Shown here: positions 1 through 15,695 of the stretch, one piece after another
How positions within the stretch are numbered: the stretch's first letter is position 1
How the letters are laid out: the number at the start of each line of letters is the position of its first letter
Assembly (NCBI GenBank): GCA_038277395.1
Contig: CM076195.1
Coordinates: 49,373,366 to 49,437,365, forward strand
DNA: 64,000 nt
Source of the DNA: Dryocosmus kuriphilus
Taxonomy: Eukaryota; Arthropoda; Insecta; Hymenoptera; Cynipidae
Direction of reading: 5' to 3'
Translations under genes and position numbers: made by a program
Notes under the pieces: generated by a model
Told to the model about the DNA's origin: nothing
Databases searched by the model: none
Seen by the model: only the letters and a program-made list of their open reading frames with translations

Positions 1-3000
1 TATTTCGAAATTAGTTGCCCTTTAATTGCTTTCAAAGAGTGATTGTTACCACAGACTTTAAATTAAGATAGAATGGGCACATCGAGAAATAGATGAACAA
101 ATAATGCCATGACATGTATCAAAAAGTGGTTATTTAGAATTAATAGATACTCTCAAACTAGCCTATTTCGGAATTAGTTGCCCTTTAATTGCTTTCAAAA
201 AATAATTGGTACCGCAGACTTTCAATTAAGATAGAACGGGCACATCCAGAAATAGATTAACAGGTAACGCTATCACATTTATCAGCATGTGATTAATTAG
301 AATTAAATAATACACTCAAAATGCCCTACCTTGAAAACTAATTGCCCTATAAATTTTTTAAAAGAATGATTGGTACCCCAGACATTTTCGATAAGATAGA
401 ATGGACACATCCTGAGATAGATTATCAGATAACGCTATCACATTTATCTGTATGTGAATAACTAGAATTAATTACTACTCTCAAACTACCCTATTTCGAA
501 ACTAAGTACCCTTGAATTGTTTTCAAAAAATAATTGGTACCGCAGACTTTAAATTAAGATAGAATGGCCACATCCAGAAATAGATTAACCGATATTGCGA
601 TGACATTAATCAATAAGTAATTATTTCGAATTAATCAATGCTCTCAAACTACCTTATTTCGAAATTAATTCCCCTTTAATTTTTTTCAAAAAATGATTGG
701 AACCGCAGACTTTAAATTAAGATATAATGGCCACATCCAGAAATAGATTGGCAGACAACGCTATCACATTTAGCAGTATATGATTAATTAGAATTAATTA
801 ATATTCTCAAACTACCTTATTTCGAAATTAGTTGCCCTTTAATTGCTTTCAAAGAGTGATTGTTACCACAGACTTTAAATTAAGATAGAATGGCCACATC
901 GAGAAATAGATGAACAAATAATGCCATGACATGTATCAAAAAGTGGTTATTTAGAATTAACAGATACTCTCAAACTGCCCTATTTCGGAATTAATTGCTC
1001 TTTAATTGCTTTCAAAAAAATATTGGTACCGTATACTTTAAATTAAGATAGAACTGGCACATCCAGAAATAGATTAACTGGTAACGCTATCACATTTATC
1101 AGCATGTGATTAATTAGAATTAAATAATACACTCAAAATGCCCTACCTTGAAAACTAATTGCCCTTTAATTGTTTTAAAAAAATGATTGGTACCCCAGAC
1201 ATTTTCGTTAAGATAGAATGGCCACATCCTGAGATGGATTAACAGATAACGCTATCACATTTATCAGTATCTGATTAATGAGAATTAATTAGCACGCTCA
1301 AATTACCTTATTTCGGAGTTATTTTCCCCTTAATTGTTTTCAAAAATGATTGGAACCGCAGACTTTAAATTAAGATATAAATGGCCACATCCAGAAATAG
1401 ATTGGCAGACAACGCTATCACATTTATCAGTATATGATTATTTAGAATTAATTAATATTCCCAAACTACCTTATTTCGAAATTAGTTGCCCTTTAATTGT
1501 TTTCAAAGAGTGATTGTTACCAAAGACTTTAAATTAAGATAGAATGGACACATCGAGAAATAGATGAACAAATAATGCCATGACATTTATCAATAAGTGG
1601 TTATTTAGAATTAATAGATACTCTCAAACTAGCCTATTTCGGAATTGGTTGCCCTTTAATTGCTTTCAAAAAATAATTGGTACCGCAGACTTTAAATTAA
1701 GATAGAACGGGCACATCCAGAAATAGATTAACAGGTAACGCTATCACATTTATCAGTATGTGATTAATTAGAATTAAATAATACACTCAAAATGCCCTAC
1801 CATGAAAACTAATTGCCCCTTAATTGTTTTAAAAAAAACCATTGGTACCCCAGACATTTTCGATAAGATAGAATGGACACATCCTGAGATAGATTATCAG
1901 ATAACGCTATCACATTTATCAGTATGTGAATAACTAGAATTAATTACTACTCTCAAAACTACCGTATTTCGAAACTAATAACCCTTTAATTGCTTTCAAA
2001 AAATGACTGGTAACGCAGAGTTTAAATTAAGATAGAATGGCCATATCCAGATATAGATGATCAAATAATGCCATGACATTGATCGATATGTGATTAATTA
2101 GAATTAATTAATACACTTAAAATACACTATTTCGAAACCAATTGCCCTCTAATTGTTTTAAAAAAATGATTGGTACCCAGACATTTTAGTTAACATAGAA
2201 TAGCCACATCCTGAGATAGATTATCAGATAACTCTATCACACTTATCAGTATATGATTAACTAGAATTAATTACTACTCTCAAACTACTCTATTTCGAAA
2301 CTAATAACCCTTTAATTGCTTTCAAAAAATGACTGTTACCGCAGACTTTAAATTAAGATAGAATGGCCACATCCGAAATAGATTAACAGACAACGCTATC
2401 ACATTTATCAGTATGTGATTAATTAGAATTAATTAGCACACTCAAATTACCATATTTCGGAACTAATTGCTCTTTAATTGTTTTCAAAAAATGACTGGCA
2501 ACGCAGACTTTAAATTAAGATAAAATGGCCACATCCAGAAATAGATTGGCAGATAACGCTATCACATTTATCAGTATATGATTAATTAAAATTAAATAAT
2601 ATACTCAAACTATACTATTACGAAACTAATTACCCTTTAATTGTTTTAAGAAAATGATTGGTACCCCAGACATTTTCCTTAAGATAGAATGGCCACATCC
2701 TGAGGTAGATTAACATATAACGCTATCACATTTATCAGTATGTGATTAATTAGAATTAATTAGCACACTCAAATTACCCTATTTCGAAACTAATTGCTCT
2801 TTAATTGTTTTCAAAAAATGACTGGTAATGCAGACTTTAAATTAAGATAGAATGGCCACATCCAGAAATAGATTAACAGACAACGCTATCACATTTATCA
2901 GTATGTGATTATGTAGAATTAAATAATATACTCAAACTACACTATTTCGAAACTAATTGCCCTTTAATTGTTTTAAAAAAATGATTGTTACCCCAGACAT

Positions 3001-6000
3001 TTTAGTCAAGATAGAATGGCCATATCCTGAGATATATTAACAGAGAACGATATCACATGTATCGGTATGTGATTAACTAGAATTAATTACTACTCTCAAA
3101 CTACCCTGTTTCGAAATTCATTGCCCTTTAATTGTTTTCAAAAAAATGATTGGTACCGCTAACTTTAAATTAAGATACAATGGCCACATCCAGAAATAGA
3201 TTAACAGACAACGATATCACATTTATCAGTATGTGATTATGTAGAATTAAATAATATACTCAAACTACACTATTTCGAAACTAATTGCCCTTTAGTTGTT
3301 TTAAAAAAATGATTGGTACCCCAGACATTTTCGTTAAGATAGAATGGCCACATCCTGAGATAGATTAACAGATAACGCTATCACATTTATCAGTATGTGA
3401 TTAATTAGAATTAATTAGCACACTCAAATTACCCTATTTCGGAACTAATTGCTCTTTAATTGTTTTCAAAAAATGACTGGTAACGCAGACTTTAAATTAA
3501 GATAGAATGGCCACATCCAGAAATAGATTGGCAGATAACGCTATCACATTTATCAGTATATGATTAATTAGAATTAAATAATATACTCAAACTACACTAT
3601 TTCGAAACTAATTGCCCTTTAATTGTTTTAAGAAAAATGATTGGTACCCCAGAAATTTTAGTCAAGATAGAATGGCCATATCCTGAGATATATTAACAGA
3701 GAACGATATCACATGTATCGGTATGTGATTAACTAGAATTAATTACTACTCTCAAACTACCCTGTTTCGAAATTCATTGCCCTTTAATTGTTTTCAAAAA
3801 GTGATTGGTACCTCTAACTTTAAATTAATTTAGAATGGACACATCGAGAAAGAGATGAACAAATAATGCCATGACATTTATCAATAAGTGCTTATTTAGA
3901 ATTAATAGATACTCTCAAACTACCCTATTTCGGAATTAATTGCCCTTTAATTGCTTTCAAAAAATTATTGGTACCGCAGACTTTAAATTAAGATAGAATG
4001 GACACATCGAGAAATAGATGAACAAATAATGCCATGACATTTATCAATAAGTGGTTATTTAGAATTAATAGATACTCTCAAACTACCCTATTTCGGAATG
4101 AATTTCACTTTAATTGCTTTCAAAAAATGACTGGTAACGCAGACTTTAAATTAAGATAGAATGGCCACATCCAGAAATAGACTAACAGACAACGCTATCA
4201 CATTTATCAGTATCTGGTTAATTAAAATTAATTACTATTCTCAAACTACCCTATTTCGAAACTAATTACCCTTGAATTGCTTTCAAAAAATGATTGGTAC
4301 CGCAGACTTTAAATTAAGATAGAATGGCCACATCCAGAAATAGATTAACCGATATTGCGATGAAGTTGATCAATAAGTGATTATTTCGAATTAATCAATG
4401 CTCTCAAACTACCTTATTTCGAAATTAATTCCCCTTTAATTTTTTTCAAAAAATGATTGGAAGGCAGACTTTAAATTAAAATATAATGGCCACATCCAGA
4501 AATAGATTGGCAGATAACGCTATCACATTTATCAGTATATGATTAATTAGAATTAAATAATATACTCAAACTACACTATTTCGAAAGTAATTGCCCTTTA
4601 ATTGTCTTAGGAAAATGATTGGTACCCCAGACATCTTAGTTAAGATAGAATGGCCATATCCTGAGATATATTAACAGATGACGATATCACATGTATCGGT
4701 ATGTGATTAACTACAATTAATTACTACTCTCAAACTACCCTATTTCGAAATTCATTGCCCTTTAATTGTTTTAAAAAACGATTGGTACCCCACACATTTT
4801 CGTTAAGATAGAATGGCCACACGCTGAGAGATTAACAGATAACGCTATCACATTTATCAGTATCTGATTAATTAGAATTAATTAGCACACTCAAATTACC
4901 CTATTTCGAAGTTAATTGCCCTTTAATTGTTTTCAAATGGTGATTGGTACCGCTAACTTTAAATTAATATAGAATGGCCACATCCAGAAATATATTAACC
5001 GATATTCGATGACATTTATCAATAAGTGATTATTTAGAATTAATTAATGCTCTCAAACTACCTTATTTCGAAATTAATTCCCCTTTAATTTTTTTCAAAA
5101 AATGATTGGAACCGCAGACTTTAAATTAAGATATAATGGCCACATCCAGAAACAGATTGGCAGATAACGCTATTACATTTATCATATTTGATCATGTAGA
5201 ATTAATTAATATTCTCAAACTACCTTATTTCGAAATTAGTTGCCCTTTAATTGTTTTCAAAAGTGATTGTTACCACAGACTTTAAATTAAGATAGAATGG
5301 ACACATCGAGAAATAGATGAACAAATAATGCTATGAAATTTATCCATAAGTGGTTATTTAGAATTAATAGAAACTCTCAAACTACCCTATTTCGGAATTA
5401 ATTGCCCTTTAATTGTTTTTAAAAATTATTGGTGCCGCAGACTTTAAATTAAGATGGAACGGCCACATCCAGAAATAGATTAACAGGTAACACTGTCACA
5501 TTTATCAGTATGTGATTGACTAGAATTAAATAATAATACACTCAAAATGCCCTACCTTGAAAACTAATTGCCCTTTAATTGTTTTAAAAAAAATGATTGG
5601 TACCCCAGACATTTTCGTTAAGATAGAATGGACATATCCTGAGATAGATTATCAGATAACGCTATCACATTTATCAGTATGTGAATAACTAGAATTAATT
5701 ACTACACTCAAGCTACCCTATTTCGGAATTAATTGCTCTTTAATTGTTTTCAAAAAATGACTGGTAACGCAGACTTTAAATTAAGATAGAATGGCCACAT
5801 CCAGAAATAGATGAACAAATAACGCCGTGACATTTATCAATATGTGATTGATTAGAATTAATTAATATTCTTAAACTACCTTATTTCGAAATTAATTTCC
5901 CTTTAGTTGTTTTCAAAAAATGACTAGTACCGCTGACTTTCAATTAAGATGGAATGGCCACATCCAGAAATAGATTGGCAGACAACGCCATCACATTTAT

Positions 6001-9000
6001 CAGTATATGATTAATTAGAATTAATCAATACTATAAAAAACTACCTTATTTCGAAATTAGTTGCCCTTTAATTGTTTTCAAAAAGTGACTGGTACCACAG
6101 ACTTTATATTCAGATAGAATGGACACATCCAGAAATAGATGAACAAATAATGCCATGACATTTATGAATAAGTGGTTATTTAGAATTAATAGATACTCTC
6201 AAACTACCCTATTTCGGAATGAATTTCCCTTTAATTGCTTTCAAAAAATGACTGGTAACGCAGACTTTAAATTAAGATAGAATGGCCACATCCAGAAATA
6301 GACTAACAGACAACGCTTTCACATTTATCAGTATCTGGTTAATTAGAATTAATTACTACTCTCAAACTACCCTATTTCGAAACTAATTACCCTTGAATTG
6401 TTTTCAAAAAATGGTTGGTACCGCAGACTTTAAATTAAGATAGAATGGCCACATCCAGAAATAGATTAACGGATATTGCGATGTCATTAATAAATAAGTG
6501 ATTATTTCGAATTAATCAATGCTCTCAAACTACCTTATTTCGAAATTAATTCCCCTTTAATTTTTTTCAAAAAATGATTGGAAGCGCAGACTTTAAATAA
6601 AGATAGAATGGCCATATCCTGAGATATATTAACAGATAACGATATCACATGTATCGGTATGTGATTAACTAGAATTAATTACTACCCTCAAACTACCCTA
6701 TTTCGAAATTCATTGCCCTATAATTGTTTTAAAAGAATGATTGGTACCCCAGACATTTTCGTTCAGATAGAATGGCCACATCCTGAGATAGATTAACAGA
6801 TAACGCTATCACATTTATCAGTATCTGATTAATTAGAATTAATTAGCACACACAAATTGCCCTATTTCGGAGTTAATTGCCCCTTAATTGTTTTCAAAAA
6901 GTAATTGGTACCGCTAACTTTAAATTAATATAGAATGGCCACATCCAGAAATAGATTAACCGATATTGCGATGACATTTATCAATAAGTGATTATTTAGA
7001 ATGAATCAATGCTCTCAAACTACCTTTTTTCGAAATTAATTCCCCTTTAATTTTTTTTTCAAAAAATGACTGGTAACGCAGACTTTAAATTAAGATAGAA
7101 TGGCCATATCCAGATATAGATGATCAAATAATGCCATGACATTTATCAATATGTGATTAATTAGAATTAATTAATACACTTAAAATATACCCTATTTCGA
7201 AACCAATTGCCCTCTAATTGTTTTAAAAAATGATTGGTACCCCAGACATTTTAATTTAAACATAGAATAGCCACATCCTGAGATAGATTGTCAGATAACG
7301 CTATCACATTTATCAGTATGTGATTAACTAGAATTAATTACTACCCTCTCACTACCCTATTTCGAAATTCATTGCCCTATAATTGTTTTAAAAAATGATT
7401 GGTACCCCAGACATTTTCGTTCAGATAGAATGGCCACATCCTGAGATAGATTAACAGATAACGCTATCACATTTATCAGTATCTGATTAATTAGAATTAA
7501 TTAGCACACACAAATTGCCCTATTTCGGAGTTAATTGCCCCTTAATTGTTTTCAAAAAGTGATTGGTACCGCTAACTTTAAATTAATATAGAATGGCCAC
7601 ATCCAGAAATAGATTAACCGATATTGCGATGACATTTATCAATATGTGATTATTTAGAATTAATCAATGCTCTCAAACTACCTTATTTCGAAATTAATTC
7701 CCCTTAATTGCTTTCAAAAATGACTGTTACCGCAGACTTTAAATTAAGATAGAATGGCCACATCCAGAAATAGATGAACAAAGAATGCCATGACATTTAT
7801 CAATAGATGATTAATTAGAATTAATTAATATTCTTAAACTACCTTATTTCGAAATTAATTGCCCTTCAATTGTTTTCATAAAATGAATGGTACTGCAGAC
7901 TTTAAATTCAGATAGAATGGCCACAGCCAGAAATAGATCAAAAAATACTGGTATACCATTTATCTGTATGTGATTCACTAGAAAATAATTAATTCCCTCA
8001 AACAATCCTATTTCGAAATTAATTGCCCTTTAATTGTTTTCAAAAAGTGACGAGTACCGCTGACTGAAATTAAGATAGAATGGCCACATCCAGAAATAGA
8101 TTGGCAGATAGCGCTATCACATGTATCAGTATGTGATTAACTAGAATTAATTACTACTTTCAAACTACCCTGTTTCGAAATTAACTGCCCTTTAATTGTT
8201 TTAGGAAAAATGATTGGTACCCAGACATTTTCGTTAAGATAGGATGACCACATCCTGAGATAGATTATCACATAACGCTATCACATTTATCAGTATGTGA
8301 TTAACTAGAAGTAATTACTACTCTCAAACGACCCTATTTCGAAACTAATAACCCTTTAATTGTTTTCAAAAAATGAATGGTACCGCAGACTTTAAATTAA
8401 GATAGAATGGCCACATCCAGAAATAGATGAACAAGTAACGCCCTGACATTTATCAATATGTGATTAATTAGAATTAATTAATATTCCTAAACTACCTTAT
8501 TTCGAAATTAATTTCCCTTTAGTTGCTTTTCAAAAAATGACTAGTACCGCTGACTTTAAATTAAGATAGAATGGCCACATCCAGAAATAGATGAACAAAT
8601 AATGCCATGACATTTATGAATAAGTGGTTATTTAGAATTAGCAGATACTCTCAAACTACCCTATTTCGGATTGAATTTCCCTGTAATTGCTTTCAAAAAA
8701 TGACTGGTAACGCAGACTTTATATTAAGATAGAATGGCCACATCCAGAAATAGACTAACAGACAACGCTATCACATTTATCAGTATCTGGTTAATTAGAA
8801 TTAATTACTGCTCTCAAACTACCCTATTTCGAAACTAATTACCCTTGAATTGTTTTCAAAAAGTAATTGGTACCGCTAACTTTAAATTAGTATAGAATGG
8901 CCACATCCAAAAATAGATTAACCGATATTGCGATGACATTTATCAATATGTGATTATTTAGAATTAATTAATGCTCTCGAAATACCCTATTTCGGAATTA

Positions 9001-12000
9001 ATTGCCCTTTAATTGCTTTTAAAAAATTATTGGTACCGCAGACTTTAAATTAAGATAGAACGGCCACATCCAGAAATAGATTAACAGGTAACACTATCAC
9101 ATTTATCAGCATGTGATTGACTAGAATTAAATAATACACTCAAAATGCCCTACCTTGAAAAGTAATTGCCCTTTAATTGTTTAAAAAAAATGATTGGTGC
9201 CCCAGACATTTTCGTCAAGATAGAATGGACACATCCTGAGATAGATTATCAGATAACGCTATCACATTTATCCGTATGTGAATAACTAGAATTAATTACT
9301 ACACTCAAGCTACCCTATTTCGGAACTAATTGCTCTTTAATTGTTTTCAAAAAATGAATAGTACCGCTGACTTTAAATTAAGATAGAATGGCCACATCCG
9401 GAAATAGATTGGCAGACAACGCCATCACATTTATCAGTATATGATTAATTAGAATTAATCAATACTATAAAAAACTACCTTATTTCGAATTTGGTTGCCC
9501 TTTAATTGTTTTCAAAAAAGTGACTGGTACCACAGACTTTATATTCAGATAGAATGGACACATCCAGAAATAGATGAACAAATAATGCCATGACATTAAT
9601 CAATAAGTGATTATTTTGAATTAATCAATGCTCTCAAACTACCTTCTTTCGAAATTAATCCCCCTTTAATTTTTTTCAAAAAATGATTGGGAAGCGCAGA
9701 GTTTAAATTAAGATATAATGGCCACATCCAGAAATAGATTGGCAGCTAACGCTAACACATTTAGCAGTATATGATTAATTAGAATTAATTAATATTCTCA
9801 AACTACCTTACTTCGAAATTAGTTGCCCTTTAATTGTTTTCAAAAAGTGATTTTTACCACAGACTTTAAATAAAGATAGAATGGCCACATCCAGAAATAG
9901 ATTAATAGATAACGCTATCACATTTATCAGTATCTGATTGATTAGAATTAATTAGCACACTCAAATTACCCTATTTCGAAGTTAATTGCCCTTTAATTGT
10001 TTTCAAAAAGTGATTGGTACCGCTAACTTTAAATTAATTTAGAATGGACACATCGAGAAATAGATGAACAAATAATGCCATGACATTTATCAATAAGTGG
10101 TTATTTAGAATTAATAGATACTCTCAAGCTACCCTATTTCGGAATTATTTGCCCTTTAATTGCTTTCAAAAAATTATTTGTACCGCAGACTTTAAATTAA
10201 GATAGAATGGACACATAGAGAAATAGATGAACAAGTAATGCCATGACATTTATCAATAAGTGGTTATTTAGAATTAATAGATACTCTCAAACTACCCTAT
10301 TTCGGAATTAATTGCCCTTTAATTGTTTTAAAAAGATGGTTGGTACCCAAGACATTTTCGTTAAGATAGAATGGACACATCCTGAGATAGATTATCAGAT
10401 AACGCTATCACATTTATCAGTATGTGAATAACTAGAATTAATTACTACTCTCAAACTACCCTATTTCGAAACTAAGTACCCTTGAATTGTTTTCAAAAAA
10501 TGATTGGTACCGCAGACTTTAAATTAAGATAGAATGGCCACATCCAGAAATAGATTAACCGATATCGCGATGACCTTAATCAATAAGTAATTATTTCGAA
10601 TTAATCAATGCTCTCAAACTACCTTATTTCGAAATTAATTCCCCTTTAATTTTTTTCAAAAAATGGTTGGAAGCGCAGACTTTAAGTTAAGATATAATGG
10701 CCACAACCAGAAATAGATTGGCAGTTAACGCTATCACATTTAGCAGTATATGATTAATTAGAATTAATTAATATTCTCAAACTACCTTATTTCGAAATTA
10801 GTTGCCCTTTAATTGCTTTCAAAGAGTGATTGTTACCACAGACTTTAAATTAAGATAGAATGGACACATCGAGAAATAGATGAACAAATAATGACATGAC
10901 ATTTATCAATAAGTGGTTATTTAGAATTAATAGATACTCTCAAACTACCCTATTTCGGAATTAATTGCCCTTTAATTGCTTTCAAAAAATTATTGGTACC
11001 GCAGACTTTAAATTAAGATAGAACGGACACATCCAGAAATAGATTAACAGGTAAAGCTATCACATTTATCAGTATGTGATTAATTAGAATTAAATAATAC
11101 ACTCAAAATGCCCTACCTTGAAAACTAATTGCCCTTTAATTGTTTTAAAAAAACGATTGGTACCCCAGACATTTTCGATAAGATAGAATGGACACATCCT
11201 GAGATAGATTATCAGATAACGCTATCACATTTATCAGTATGTGAATAACTAGAATTAATTACTACTCTCAAACTACCCTATTTCGAAACTAATAACCCTT
11301 TAATTGCTTTCAAAAAATGACTGGTAACGCAGACTTTAAATTAAGATAGAATGGCCATATCCAGATGTAGATGATCAAATAATGCCATGACATTGCTCAA
11401 TATGTGATTAATTAGAATTAATTAATACACTTAAAATACACTATTTCGAAACCAATTGCCCTCTAATTGTTTTAAAAAAATGATTGGTACCCCAGACATT
11501 TTAGTTAACATAGAATAGCCACATCCTGAGATAGATTATCAGATAACTCTATCACATTTATCAGTATGTGATTAACTAGAATTAATTACTACTCTCAAAC
11601 TACCCTATTTCGAAACTAATAACCCTTTAATTGCTTTCAAAAAATGACTGTTACCGCAGACTTTAAATTAAGATAGAATCGCCACATCCAGAAATAGATG
11701 AACAAAGAATGCCATGACATTTATCAATAGATGATTAATTAGAATTAATTAATATTCTTAAACTACCTTATTTCGAAATTATTTGCCCTGCAATTGTTTT
11801 CAAAAAATGAACGGTACTGCAGACTTTAAATTCAGATAGAATGGCCACATCCAGAAATAGATGAAAAAATACTGGTATACCATTTATCTGTATGTGATTG
11901 ACTAGAAATAATTAATTCTCGCAAACTATCCTGTTTCGAAATTAATTGCCCTCTAATTGTTTTCAAAAAGTGACGAGTACCGCTGACTGAAATTAAGATG

Positions 12001-14873
12001 GAATGGCCACATCCAGAAATAGATTGGCAGGTAGCGCTATCACATGTATCAGTATGTGATTAACTAGTATTAATTACCACTCTCAAACTACCCTATTTCG
12101 AAATACATTTTCCTATAATTGTTTTAAAAGAATGATTGGTACCCCAGACATTTTCGTTAAGATAGAATGGCCACATCCTGAGATAGATTAACAGATAACG
12201 CTATCACATTTATCAGTATCTGATTAATGAGAATTAATCAGCACACTCAAATTACCCTATTTCGGAGTTAATTTCCCCTTAATTGTTTTCAAAAAGTGAT
12301 TGGTACCGCTAACTTTAAATTAATATAGAATGGCCACATCCAGAAATAGATTAACCGATATTGCGATGACACTTATCAATAAGTGATTATTTAGAATTAA
12401 TTAATGCTATCAAACTACCTTATTTCGAAATTAATTCCCCTTTAATTTTTTTCAAAAAATGATTGGAATCGCAGACTTTAAATTAAGATATAATGGCCTA
12501 CCCAGAAATAGATTGGCAGATAACGCTGTCACATTTATCAGTATATGACTATTTAGAATTAAATAATATTCCCAAACTACCTTATTTCGAAATTAGTTGC
12601 CCTTTAATTGTTTTCAAAGAGTGATTGTTACCAAAGACTTTAAATTAAGATAGAATGGCCACATCCAGAAATAGATGAACAAAGAATGCCATGACATTTA
12701 TCAATATGTGATTAATTAGAATTAATTAATACACTTAAAATACACTATTTCGAAACCAATTGCCCTCTAATTGTTTTAAAAAAAAATGATTGGTACCCCA
12801 GACATTTTAGTTAACATAGAATAGCTACATCCTGAGATAGATTATCAGATAACTCTATCACATTTATCAGTATGTGATTAACTAGAATTAATTACTACTC
12901 TCAAACTACCCTATTTCGAAACTAATAACCCTTTAATTGCTTTCAAAAAATGACTGGTAACGCAGACTTTAAATTAAGATAGAATGGCCATATCCAGATA
13001 TAGATGATCAAATAATGCCATGACATTGATCAATATGTGATTAATTAGAATTAATTAATACACTTAAAATACACTATTTCGAAACCAATTGCCCTCTAAT
13101 TGTTTTAAAAAAATGATTGGTACCCCAGACATTTTAGTTAACATAGAATAGCCACATCCTGAGATAGATTATCAGATAACTCTATCACATTTATCAGTAT
13201 GTGATTAACTAGAATTAATTACTACTCTCAAACTACCCTATTTCGAAACTAATAACCCTTTAATTGCTTTCAAAAAATGACTGGTAACGCAGACTTTAAA
13301 TTAAGATAGAATGGCCATATCCAGATATAGATGATCAAATAATGCAATGACATTGATCAATATGTGATTAATTAGAATTAATTAATACACTTAAAATACA
13401 CTATTTCGAAACTAATAACCCTTTAATTGCTTTCAAAAAATGACTGTTACCGCAGACTTTAAATTAAGATAAAATGGCCACATCCGGAAATAGATGAACA
13501 GATAACGCTATCACATTTATCAGTATGTGATTAAGTTGGAATCAATTAGTATCCTCAAACTGCCATATTGAGAATTTAATTAACCTCAATTTTTTCAAAA
13601 AATGACTAGTACCGCTGACTTCAAGTAAAGATAGATTGGCCACATCCAGAACTAGATGATCAAATAATGTCATGACGTTTATCAATATGTGATTATTTAG
13701 AATTCATTAATACTCTCACACTACCCTATTTCGAAATTAATTGCCCTTTAATTACTTTCAAAAAATGAGTATTACCGCTGACTTTAAGTTAAGATAGAAT
13801 AGCCACATCCAGGAAGAAGTGAACAAATAGCGCTATCGCATTAATCAGTATGTGATTAATTAGCTCTCAATTAGTAATCTCAAACTACTCTATTCCGAAA
13901 TTAATTGAGCTTAATTTTTTCAAAAAATGACTAATACCGCTGACTTTAAGTTAAGATAGAATGACTACATCCAGAAATAGATGAAGAAATAGTGCCATCA
14001 GATTTATCAATAAGTGATTAAGTAGAATTAATTAATACTCTCAAACTACCGTATTTCAAAACTATTTGCCCTTTAATTTTTTTCAAAAAATGACTATTAC
14101 CGCTGACTTTAGTTAAGATAGAATGGCCACATCCGGAAGTAGATGAACAGATAACGCTATCAAATTTATCAGTATGTGATTAAGTAGGAATCAATTAGTA
14201 CTCTCAAACTACCCTATTCAGAAACTAATTATCCTTAATTTTAAAAACAAATGACTGTTACCGCTGACTTTAAGTTAAGATAGATTGGCCGCATCCAGAA
14301 CTAGATGAACAAATAACGCCATCACATTTATCAATAAGTGATTAATTAGAATTAATTAATATTCTCAAACCACGCTATTCCGAAGCCAATTGCCCTTTAA
14401 TTTTTTTAAACAAGGACTAGTACCACTGACTTTAAGTGAAGATAGAATCGCCACATCCAGAAATAGTTGAAAAAATAAAGCCATCACATTTATCAATACG
14501 CTATTAGTTAGAACTTAATTAGTACGTACTCTCAAACCACTCTATTCCAAAACTAATTGACCTTTAATTTTTTCAAACAATGACTAGTACCGCTGACTTT
14601 AATTTAAAATAGAATGGCCACATCCAGAACTAGATGAACAAATAATGCCATCGCATTTATCGATAAGCGATGAATTAGAATTAAATAATACTCACAAACT
14701 ACCCTATTTCGAAATTAATTGCCCTTTAATTTTTGTCAAAAAATGACGAGTACCGCTGATTTTAAATTAAAATAAAATGGCCACATCCAGAAATAGATGA
14801 CGAAATAATGCCATCAGATCTATCAGTATGTGATTAATTAGGACTAAATTAGTACTCTCAAACTACCCTATTC
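1..14873. repeat. ~163-bp AT-rich satellite array, about 91 monomers
   Basis: Head-to-tail monomers of about 163 bp; successive starts fall at 1, 164 and 327. Each begins near TATTTCGAAATTA and contains CCCTTTAATTG, GATAGAATGGCCACATCC and AGAATTAATTA. At least two classes are mixed. One has GGTACCGCAGACTTTAAATT with CCAGAAATAGAT. The other has GGTACCCCAGACATTTT with CCTGAGATAG. Blocks of several monomers recur: the first monomer is nearly repeated near 818, 1,478 and 10,790. A two-monomer (~326 bp) block with AATAACCCTTTAATTG recurs near 1,964, 2,290, 11,280, 11,605, 12,915 and 13,240. Divergence grows from about 13,540 to the end, as expected at an array edge. No gene is visible inside. A pericentromeric or other heterochromatic location is inference. 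Confidence 0.97.
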
Positions 14874-15198
14874 TATAAAAGATATACCTTCTCTCAGAAA
14901 ATTTCAATTAACCCAAACAATATTTTTGACAAAGTGACACCAGGAAGTATTAATAAACCGCTAGTGAATATCTCATGTTTAGAAAGTAGACTTTATAGAA
15001 TTTCTCAGCTAATTATAATATAAGGGTATGGTATTTTTAAAAGTAATGAGGCTGGTTTTTTTATAAATTATAAAATTTAATATGTCCTGAAATAGCACAA
15101 GAACAAGTTGCATTTAATTTGGGAGAAGATGATTTATTTTTTTGACTGTAGTTTTTCGGTGATATGAGTTGCTTTTTGAAAAAATCTGTTTAAGCATG
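14874..15198. other. Non-coding junction after the satellite array
   Basis: AT-rich DNA without monomer structure between the last forward monomer and the first inverted ones. No ORF or recognised element is seen. A short tract near 15,150-15,190 (GCTTTTTGAAAAAATC) resembles decayed satellite. Confidence 0.6.
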
Positions 15199-15515
15199 TT
15201 GAGAGCGCTAATTGAGTACCTATTAATTAATTACGCATTGATAAATGTGATGTTATTATTTGTTCATCTATTTCTCTATGTGGTCAACCCAGCTTAAAGT
15301 TAAGCCTGGGAACTGGTCATTTAAAAAAAAAATTTTAAGGCAATTAATTTAGGGATAGTATAGTTTGAGAGTACTAATTAAGTCCTAATTAATCACGTAT
15401 TGATAAATGTGATAGCATTATTTGTTCATCTATTTCTGGATATGGTCATGCCAGCTTAACCTTAAGTCAGCGGTACCATGCTTTTTTTGAAAAAATCAAA
15501 AAGTACAAAATTCGT
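15199..15515 (-). repeat. Two inverted, diverged satellite monomers
   Basis: Read on the minus strand, this stretch shows two consecutive monomers. The plus strand has GATAAATGTGAT, TTATTTGTTCATCTATTTCT and TAGTTTGAGAGTACTAATTA, each the complement of satellite landmarks, at ~163-bp spacing. Orientation is opposite to the main array, so an inversion or a separate insertion lies between 14,873 and 15,199. Confidence 0.85.
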
Positions 15516-15695
15516 GAATGTGGTACAAAATTAGTCTTAAATAAGTCCTAAATTTTAACAGGTTTAGAACTTCGATTTGACAAAGCGGTGCTGCCAATTT
15601 AACAGACATCGCTGCTCTCTATGTATTGGGTCGGTAATCATTAGGTCCGTTGGGATCTCATAGAGGTGAGGCCAAAAATTTCAGGGCTCTAATCT

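Noticed and set aside
1..14873. CRISPR-like array
   Set aside because: The whole 163-bp unit repeats without alternating short repeats and unique spacers, and the genome is eukaryotic.
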